Shown here: positions 1 to 5,776 of the stretch, in pieces
Layout of the letters: each line of letters opens with the position of its first letter
Numbering within the stretch: the stretch's first letter is position 1
Origin: Deltaproteobacteria bacterium
GTDB taxonomy: Bacteria; Myxococcota; Polyangia; Haliangiales; Haliangiaceae
DNA: 5,776 bases
Direction of reading: 5' to 3'
Assembly (NCBI GenBank): GCA_018262455.1
Contig: JAGSPR010000415.1
Location: forward strand, 1-5,776
Notes under the pieces: model-generated
Told to the model about the DNA's origin: nothing
Seen by the model: the letters and a program-made list of their open reading frames with translations, nothing else
Databases searched by the model: none
Position numbers and translations under genes: made by a program

Positions 1-468
1 GGTCCCCATGCCATCGGGGGACGCGTAGACCACGGACGCCTCCGGGACGCACGTTCCCATGGCGAGGTCGCAGACCTTGCTGTCACACTCGTCATCGGTG
101 CGGCACTGGCGGCAGTGACTGGTCTCCGAGTCACAGATCGGCGTGGCCACTTCGCACTGCGTGTTGGCCCTGCATTGTCTGCAGCCGCCAGCGCCGGGCT
201 CGCAACCGAGCGAGCACTGGGTCTCGTCGTAGTCGTTGCCGGAACCACTGCAAGTGATTGCTATGTCGCCGCGACACACAGCGAACTCGAGCGGTTCGCA
301 TTCAACCGCAATGCAAGTTCCCGAAGTTTCCTGGAAAGCACCATCCAGATCGCAATATGGCCGCGCCGGGTCGATGCAGAATCCGTCTCCGCAATAGGCG
401 GGGTTTCGCTCCGTGCACCCGGATATTGCCAAGGACACAAAGAGAATCGCAATTCGAGCCGTGCCCAT
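1..468 (-). CDS. Cys-rich surface lipoprotein, 5' part only (C-terminus beyond left edge)
   Basis: The frame is open from the ATG at 468 to base 1 with no stop, giving 156 residues of a longer protein. Residues 1-18 form a lipoprotein signal: Arg5, a hydrophobic stretch IAILFVSLA, and the lipobox ISGC with Cys18 as lipid anchor. Residue 19 is Thr, not Asp, so outer-membrane sorting is expected. The mature part has 18 further cysteines. Residues 26-90 (CGDGFC, YCDLDG, CIAVEC, CRGD) look like a Cys-rich module I associate from memory with myxobacterial surface proteins. Residues 96-140 are two CRQC-type repeats. The visible end, VVYASPDGMGT, resembles the entry to a right-handed parallel beta-helix, so such a domain may follow; this is inference. 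The start is set by a GGAGG five bases upstream; an in-frame GTG at 480 would overlap that site. Codons 1-80 are much poorer in G/C-ending codons than the rest. Function is unknown, probably surface binding or adhesion. Confidence 0.85.
   Translation of the reverse strand, partial: MGTARIAILFVSLAISGCTERNPAYCGDGFCIDPARPYCDLDGAFQETSGTCIAVECEPLEFAVCRGDIAITCSGSGNDYDETQCSLGCEPGAGGCRQCRANTQCEVATPICDSETSHCRQCRTDDECDSKVCDLAMGTCVPEASVVYASPDGMGT
49..183 (-). repeat. Two tandem Cys-rich protein repeats (CRQC type)
   Basis: These encode residues 96-140 of the lipoprotein. The pattern C-x2-C-R-x4-C-x6-C-D-x5 is followed by C-x2-C-R-x4-C-x4-C-D-x5-C. Each copy begins CRQCR and is 23 or 21 residues long. 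The similarity is at protein level; the DNA copies have diverged. Such short Cys modules are usually disulfide-stabilised stalk or spacer units in secreted proteins. Confidence 0.5.
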
Positions 469-473
469 GCAGA

Positions 474-478
474 CCTCC
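474..478 (-). promoter_or_regulatory. Ribosome binding site of the Cys-rich lipoprotein gene
   Basis: On the minus strand GGAGG is followed by TCTGC and then the ATG at 468, a spacing of five bases. It is one of the two clear Shine-Dalgarno sequences in the window and selects this ATG over the in-frame GTG 12 bases upstream. Confidence 0.7.
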
Positions 479-489
479 ACGCCCCATCT

Positions 490-511
490 CGACCGGCGTT
501 TCGCTCGGTTG
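490..511 (-). terminator. Hairpin in the gap between the two minus-strand genes; weak terminator candidate
   Basis: Read on the minus strand, the stem ACCG + GCG pairs with CGC + CGGT around an AAA loop, with one bulged A. That gives seven base pairs, almost all G-C. It begins about 22 bases after the stop of the copper monooxygenase gene and ends about 22 bases before the start of the lipoprotein gene. No U-rich run follows it, so it is not a canonical intrinsic terminator. It could weaken read-through, protect a processed 3' end, or be incidental. Confidence 0.25.
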
Positions 512-531
512 CTAACTTCCGCAGACAAAGG

Positions 532-1509
532 TCAGGGGAACAGGAAGCCGTTGAAGCAGAACCTGGGGTGCGTCGCGGGGAAGTAGTAGCCCGACGCCAT
601 GCACATCTCGTCGGTGGCCGCGCTGTTGCCATCCTCGATCGTCCGGTTGGACGGGTTGTCGTACGTGCACGCGAACGTCAGGCTGTTCAGCCCGACGGTC
701 TTGGTGCTTGGCGCGGTGAACGAGTAGAACGTCGAAGGCGTCATGAAGAGTGCGGCACCCGGGTGTTCCCAGTCCGTGCTCTCGAACACGACCTGCCCTG
801 ACGCGTCACCGTCCCGGACGACCGTGCGAACGGCTTGCTTGTGGGCGTGGGTCGACATCAGCCAGAACTTGGCACCCGCGGGCACATCGCAGGTCTGCGG
901 GATCTCGAGGCCGGTCGCGCCGGCCGGGATGGAGAGGTTGGGGTTGTAGGTCACGTACGCCGCCGTCGGCGTGTAGGGCGCACCGGCGTCGAGTGCCTCG
1001 GCATCGAGCGTCACGTGCGCCATGATCGTCTGATCGGTGGCGTTCAGGTAGTGCATCTGGAAGTACGCGTGCGCATGCGCCGGGATCTCCTGCGCGAGCG
1101 GCTTGCCGGTGCCATCGTCGCTCGGGAGCTGGATCGCCGCGGTCGGCATCTGCGCGGCGTACGTCCAGGTCGCGATGCTCGTGCCGCTCTGCAGGCCGCA
1201 GTCACCCGGGGTGACGGTGCCGTCGGGCATCTGCTGGGTGTCGGTCATGAACATGATCATGTGGTGGCTGCCGGGCGTCATGTCCGACTTCCAGCCCTTG
1301 ATCGCCATCGGTTCGGTGTTCGGCGTCGTGAAGTAGTAGCACTGGGTGATCTCCACCCCCGGCGCGATCGCGATGTCCGGGCTGACGACCTGGAAGCCGC
1401 GCGCGACCGCGACCGGCGCGTCGACATCGACGACATCGTCACCGGTGGTGCTGGAACCACCACCGCAAGCGGCTGCAAGAACGAGGACGACGGCAAAGCC
1501 ATGGCGCAT
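532..1509 (-). CDS. Lipoprotein copper type II monooxygenase (PHM/DBM-like catalytic core)
   Basis: This 325-residue protein begins with a lipoprotein signal (MRHG, then VVLVLAAAC, Cys15) and an acidic Gly/Ser/Asp linker, so it acts outside the cytoplasm. The rest matches the two-domain core of ascorbate-dependent copper monooxygenases, which hydroxylate C-H bonds as in peptidylglycine or dopamine monooxygenase. The CuH-site ligands are His82 and His83 (GSHHM) and His153 (FQMHY). The CuM-site ligands are His221 and His223 (THAHK) and Met302 (DEMC). Cys281 and Cys303 (CTYDNPSNRT to DEMC) are 22 apart, as for the PHM disulfide 293-315. Cys57/Cys104 and Cys207/Cys318 fit two other PHM disulfides. 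There is no lyase or DOMON domain. The frame is open to 1791, but the ATG at 1509 has the signal peptide and the AAGGGGG site. The substrate is unknown. The fold call is strong; 'peptide amidation' would be over-reading. Confidence 0.9.
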   Translation of the reverse strand: MRHGFAVVLVLAAACGGGSSTTGDDVVDVDAPVAVARGFQVVSPDIAIAPGVEITQCYYFTTPNTEPMAIKGWKSDMTPGSHHMIMFMTDTQQMPDGTVTPGDCGLQSGTSIATWTYAAQMPTAAIQLPSDDGTGKPLAQEIPAHAHAYFQMHYLNATDQTIMAHVTLDAEALDAGAPYTPTAAYVTYNPNLSIPAGATGLEIPQTCDVPAGAKFWLMSTHAHKQAVRTVVRDGDASGQVVFESTDWEHPGAALFMTPSTFYSFTAPSTKTVGLNSLTFACTYDNPSNRTIEDGNSAATDEMCMASGYYFPATHPRFCFNGFLFP

Positions 1510-1513
1510 GAGA

Positions 1514-1520
1514 CCCCCTT
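1514..1520 (-). promoter_or_regulatory. Ribosome binding site of the copper monooxygenase gene
   Basis: AAGGGGG lies four bases before the ATG at 1509 on the minus strand. It decides the start inside a frame that is open for another 94 codons upstream, because the upstream extension has no comparable site or signal peptide. Confidence 0.6.
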
Positions 1521-1531
1521 GAGTCGCCGCG

Positions 1532-1560
1532 AGCCTATCAAGCTGGTCCAGGGAGTCCAA
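1532..1560 (-). promoter_or_regulatory. Candidate sigma70-type promoter for the copper monooxygenase gene
   Basis: On the minus strand TTGGAC (1560-1555) and TAGGCT (1537-1532) are separated by exactly 17 bases. A start about seven bases after the -10 would give a leader of roughly 16 bases that just includes the AAGGGGG site. The -35 matches the consensus only at TTG, and the -10 at TA and the final T. Spacing and position are the main support. Confidence 0.35.
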
Positions 1561-1626
1561 GCGCTTATTGAACAAGGGTTCTGGTTCGGGCTGACAGCGA
1601 AAGATGCCGGCGTGCGCTAGCCCACG

Positions 1627-1632
1627 TAGACT
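1627..1632 (+). promoter_or_regulatory. Candidate -10 element for leaderless transcription of gor
   Basis: TAGACT (TAnnnT) ends seven bases before the ATG at 1640, the geometry expected when transcription starts at or next to the start codon. The bases between are CCCCGCC, and no Shine-Dalgarno sequence is present. No convincing -35 lies 16-18 bases upstream; CTGACA at 1591-1596 resembles one but is 30 bases away. Confidence 0.3.
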
Positions 1633-1639
1633 CCCCGCC

Positions 1640-2947
1640 ATGACGCGGTTCGACGTGGACCTGTTCGTGATCGGGGGTGGCTCTGGAGGCGTGCGCGCAG
1701 CACGCGTGGCCGCCGAGCATGGGGCGCGGGTCGCGATCGCGGAGGCCGATCGGTGGGGCGGCACCTGCGTGATCCGGGGCTGCGTGCCCAAGAAGCTGCT
1801 CGTGTACGCGAGCGAGGTCAGCCGCGCGATCGAGGATGCGCGCGGTCACGGCTGGACGATCGAGGCCGCTCGTCACGACTGGGCAGCCTTGATCGCCGCG
1901 AAGGACCACGAGATCGCGCGGCTGGCGAAGGCGTACTCCGAGCGGCTGCGCAAGGCAGGCGCCGAGGTCATCACCGGACGTGCCGTGCTCACCGATCCGC
2001 ATACGGTCCAGATCGGCGACCGGATCGTGCGCGCAGCTCACATTCTGATCGCGACGGGCGGCGTTCCCAAGCGACCTCCGGGGGCCTGGATCACGTCGGA
2101 CGAGGCGTTCGAGCTGCCCGCGCGCCCCGCCAGGGTCGCCGTGCTCGGGGGCGGCTACATCGGCGTCGAGTTCGCGCACATCTTCGCGGGCCTCGGTTCC
2201 CAGGTGACGCTCGTGCACCGCGAGCCAGCCGTGCTGAAGGGATTCGATCCCGACGTCCGCGAGCTGGTGACGCAGGGGCTCGTCGCGCATGGCATCGAGG
2301 TGGTGTCGTGCCGGGACATCGTGATGCAGGGCAAGACCCTGATCGCCGGCAACAGCACGATCGAGTTCGACGTCGCGATGGCCGCGATCGGTCGCGCGCC
2401 AGCCATCGAGGGCCTCGGGCTCGCCGCGGCGGGCGTCCACGTCGATGCACGCGGTGCGATCCCGGTCGACGAGATGTCGCGCACGAACGTGCCGAGCATC
2501 TACGCGGTCGGCGATGTCACGGGTCGCGTCGCGCTGACGCCGGTCGCGATCCGCGAGGGCCACGCGGTCGCCGACACGCTGTTCGGTGGCCGGCCGACGC
2601 CGATCCACCATCACCTGATCCCGACGGCCGTGTTCGCACAGCCGGCGGCTGCCTCGATCGGGCTCACCGAGCCGGTCGCGCGCGAGACCCACGACGTCGT
2701 CGTGTTCCGCGCGAAGTTCCGGCCGATGCGCTACGCGCTGTCGGGTCGTGACGAGCAGGTGCTCGTCAAGGTCATCGTCGATCGGACGACCGACAAGGTG
2801 CTCGGGGTCCACATGGTCGGACCCGACACGCCCGAGATCATCCAGGCGATCGCGGTCGCCGTGACGATGGGGGCCACCAAGGCCGACCTCGATCGCACGT
2901 TCGCGCTCCACCCGACGACCGCCGAGGAGCTCGTCCTGCTGCGCTGA
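1640..2947 (+). CDS. gor: Glutathione-disulfide reductase (NADPH), class I FAD disulfide oxidoreductase
   Basis: This 435-residue cytosolic enzyme should reduce glutathione disulfide with NADPH. The FAD site is GGGSGG (12-17). The redox disulfide is Cys43/Cys48 in GGTCVIRGCVPKKL, a form typical of glutathione reductase rather than lipoamide dehydrogenase. ATGG (138-141) follows. The nucleotide site is GGGYIGVE (170-177), then HREPAVLKGFD, where Arg194 and Lys200 fall at the two arginines that select NADPH in the E. coli enzyme (Arg198, Arg204); Lys200 is a conservative change. YAVGD (288-292) is the second FAD motif, and HPTTAEE gives the active-site base His424 with Glu429. The length is slightly short for the family (about 450). 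The frame opens at 1604, but family N-termini (x-D-L-F-V-I-GGGSGG) fit the ATG at 1640, which lacks a Shine-Dalgarno site. It is divergent from the copper enzyme and convergent with the next gene, so it is probably monocistronic. A mycothione- or trypanothione-reductase relative is less likely. Confidence 0.93.
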   Translation: MTRFDVDLFVIGGGSGGVRAARVAAEHGARVAIAEADRWGGTCVIRGCVPKKLLVYASEVSRAIEDARGHGWTIEAARHDWAALIAAKDHEIARLAKAYSERLRKAGAEVITGRAVLTDPHTVQIGDRIVRAAHILIATGGVPKRPPGAWITSDEAFELPARPARVAVLGGGYIGVEFAHIFAGLGSQVTLVHREPAVLKGFDPDVRELVTQGLVAHGIEVVSCRDIVMQGKTLIAGNSTIEFDVAMAAIGRAPAIEGLGLAAAGVHVDARGAIPVDEMSRTNVPSIYAVGDVTGRVALTPVAIREGHAVADTLFGGRPTPIHHHLIPTAVFAQPAAASIGLTEPVARETHDVVVFRAKFRPMRYALSGRDEQVLVKVIVDRTTDKVLGVHMVGPDTPEIIQAIAVAVTMGATKADLDRTFALHPTTAEELVLLR

Positions 2948-2962
2948 GCCAGGTGCAGGACC

Positions 2963-3943
2963 CTACGGCGCGGGCGCGGGCTCGGGCTCGTTCGAGGTGG
3001 GTCGGCGCTCGACCTGGATCGGCGCGAGCCCACTCGCCGCGAGCTGCGCCAGCAGGGGCGCGCGATGCGTGCCGACGAGCCGGCGCAGGTGGGCAGACTC
3101 GGCGCCGCTCATCAGCATGTACGCCTGGAGCTCGTTGCGCATCAGCTCGTCGTCCTGGCCGTTGTACGGCGGCGACAGCGCGGCGCGGACCCGGTTCCGC
3201 GCCCCGAGCGGAAGGTTCGTCCAGTACGCATCGACGACCTGGCGAAATGCCGGGCTCGTGAAGTACTGGGCATGCAGCATCTCGTGGCTGACCGTCTCGT
3301 CGACCGGGATCGTGCTCCGGCTCGCGAACGTGACGAGCACGAGGTTCGGCTTGTCGACCCAGGCGCGCTCGAGCAGGGTCCGCATGGCCTGCTCGCGATC
3401 GTCGGCGCAGCTCGTGCGGTCGGTTGCACAGGCGGCGTCGACCGCGGCGTAGAAGCCGAGCAGGTCGGGGCGCGCGGGGTCGGGGTGATCCTTCACCAGG
3501 TCGAAGCCCCCGACGAGGCCGACGAGCTCGAGGTACTGCGGATCGCTGCGCTTCACGACCACGCGCGGCCGCTGCTCGACGAACATCGACGGCCGCATCA
3601 GCGGCGGGTTCATCGCCTCGAGATCCGAGCTGCCGCACAGCAACACCTGATCGAGCTCGGCGACCCATCGACACTCGGTCACGCCGTGCGAGAGCTCGCC
3701 CGCGTGCTGGTCCGCGTACGCCTCGATCCAGCTCGACCAGGCGAGGAGCCCGTCGCTGACCCTCACCGGCACGGTCGACAGGCACGGCGAGGCGCCGTCG
3801 AGCAGGCAGCTGCGCCACACCGCCGGCGCAGGGGGCGCCACGGCCGCATCACGGGCCTTGGCGACCGCGACGACCTCGGGCGGCGCGCTCGCGCCTCCGC
3901 AGTGCAGCATCGCCAGCGCGGCGATGATGGCAGCTCGGTTCAT
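2963..3943 (-). CDS. Exported HExxH putative zinc metalloprotease, unclassified
   Basis: I do not recognise the family of this 326-residue protein. Residues 1-20 form an export signal (MNR, then AAIIAALAML). Cys15 could be a lipid anchor, but His14 at -1 is unusual for a lipobox; ASA (18-20) would instead suit signal peptidase I. An Ala/Pro-rich spacer follows (21-41). Cysteines are spaced as pairs (46/54, 91/103, 172/179), consistent with disulfides outside the cytoplasm. SHEMLHAQYF holds HExxH at 220-224 (two zinc-ligand histidines, Glu221 catalytic). Glu271 in NELQAYML, about 47 residues on, is a plausible third ligand, giving a gluzincin-like layout. The C-terminus is a Pro/Glu/Ala tail (NEPEPAPAP) encoded by six-base repeats. 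The frame continues upstream to a GTG at 4066; that extension has lower G/C at third positions (about 70%) and no ribosome site, so the ATG at 3943 is preferred. Neither start has a strong Shine-Dalgarno site. The gene call is firm; activity and substrate are inferred. Confidence 0.8.
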   Translation of the reverse strand: MNRAAIIAALAMLHCGGASAPPEVVAVAKARDAAVAPPAPAVWRSCLLDGASPCLSTVPVRVSDGLLAWSSWIEAYADQHAGELSHGVTECRWVAELDQVLLCGSSDLEAMNPPLMRPSMFVEQRPRVVVKRSDPQYLELVGLVGGFDLVKDHPDPARPDLLGFYAAVDAACATDRTSCADDREQAMRTLLERAWVDKPNLVLVTFASRSTIPVDETVSHEMLHAQYFTSPAFRQVVDAYWTNLPLGARNRVRAALSPPYNGQDDELMRNELQAYMLMSGAESAHLRRLVGTHRAPLLAQLAASGLAPIQVERRPTSNEPEPAPAP

Positions 3944-4191
3944 GTCCGCAGGTATGGCACGGCACGGGGCGTCGCGAGGCACGGCGGCATCCGGTCCTTC
4001 GGGATCGCGGTCGCCGGGGCCACCGCCGCGGCAGGCGGCAGCGAGCCCAACTGTGAGGCAAGCCACAAGACGCGAGATCGCCGGGCTACCGACGCAGGAG
4101 CGTCACGCCGCGCATCGGAGCACGTCCGCCGGCTGCCTGGTCTGACCGGATAGCGCGCGCGACGACCACGAAACGTCGACAGGACCGCGTT
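3944..4191. other. Divergent intergenic region between the zincin and kinase genes
   Basis: These 248 bases separate two genes pointing away from each other, so both promoters should lie here. I find no well-matched -35/-10 pair. TATGAT at 4191-4196 is a good -10 hexamer but overlaps the kinase start and would require initiation at the second ATG (4207). A small dyad, GACGC-agga-GCGTC at 4091-4104, is too short to call. Bases 3944-4066 are an open minus-strand extension of the zincin frame from a GTG, encoding a lipobox-like VGLAAAC. Confidence 0.5.
4181..4184 (+). promoter_or_regulatory. Probable ribosome binding site of the kinase gene
   Basis: AGGA lies seven bases before the ATG at 4192 and favours that start over the in-frame ATG at 4207, which has no upstream purine run at normal spacing. 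It is short, so support is moderate. Confidence 0.4.

Positions 4192-5776
<1,585 letters not shown>

Noticed and set aside
835..1620. A 261-residue plus-strand open frame over the copper monooxygenase
   Set aside because: The minus frame carries all copper ligands and a lipoprotein signal; this frame is Arg-rich filler.
1604..1639. Earlier ATG at 1604 for gor
   Set aside because: It adds 12 residues not expected in the family and has no ribosome site.
1510..1791. Longer N-terminus for the copper monooxygenase (start at 1791)
   Set aside because: The extension would overlap the start of gor. It would also bury the signal peptide and ignore the AAGGGGG site before the ATG at 1509.
1565..2911. 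A 448-residue open frame on the minus strand across the gor gene
   Set aside because: It is antisense to a well-recognised enzyme. Its translation is Arg/Asp/His-rich without motifs, as expected for the reverse frame of G/C-biased codons.
2948..2962. Bidirectional terminator between the convergent gor and zincin genes
   Set aside because: The gap is only 15 bases with no inverted repeat or T-run; any termination signal must lie inside the coding ends.
3955..3970. Sigma54-like TGGCAC on the plus strand
   Set aside because: The -24 half looks right, but the expected TTGC at -12 is absent and no gene start follows nearby on that strand.
3065..4153. A 362-residue plus-strand open frame over the zincin gene
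   Set aside because: It is a shadow of the minus-strand gene, whose frame has a signal peptide, paired cysteines and HExxH; the plus frame shows no motif.

Overview
This window is high-GC DNA, with most genes strongly biased to G/C at the third codon position. It encodes three predicted exported or lipid-anchored proteins (one with an uncertain anchor), a eukaryotic-like Ser/Thr kinase with an extracytoplasmic domain, and a Cys-rich surface lipoprotein. That mix, with Gly/Ser/Asp/Pro-rich linkers after lipoprotein cysteines, fits a myxobacterium-like organism (Myxococcota, perhaps the Haliangium/Kofleria side). This placement is inference from style, not from a marker gene.

Layout from left to right. 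(1) At 1-468 (-) is the 5' part of a Cys-rich lipoprotein gene that runs off the left edge. (2) At 532-1509 (-) is a lipoprotein copper type II monooxygenase of the peptidylglycine/dopamine monooxygenase core type, with all six copper ligands. A 130-bp divergent region follows, with a promoter candidate for each side. (3) At 1640-2947 (+) is a glutathione-reductase-type FAD disulfide oxidoreductase. (4) At 2963-3943 (-) is an unrecognised exported protein with an HExxH zinc-protease signature, convergent with (3) across 15 bp. (5) After a 248-bp divergent gap, 4192-5776 (+) is a transmembrane Ser/Thr kinase, open at the right edge. Its extracytoplasmic part carries a GspG-like (type II secretion major pseudopilin) calcium-site signature and then an in-frame Pro-Thr-Thr/Arg minisatellite.

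How the genes relate. Genes 1 and 2 share a strand with 63 bp between them and could be co-transcribed, though a hairpin lies in the gap. The other genes are arranged divergently or convergently, so there is no clear multi-gene operon. Most of the window is cell-envelope biology (secreted copper enzyme, surface lipoprotein, exported zincin, transmembrane kinase) plus one cytosolic redox enzyme. I do not see a defence system, mobile element, CRISPR array, tRNA or rRNA. The most interesting item is the kinase with the GspG-like sensor. The next are the complete PHM-like copper lipoprotein, the unclassified zincin, and a codon-usage break inside the Cys-rich lipoprotein gene.
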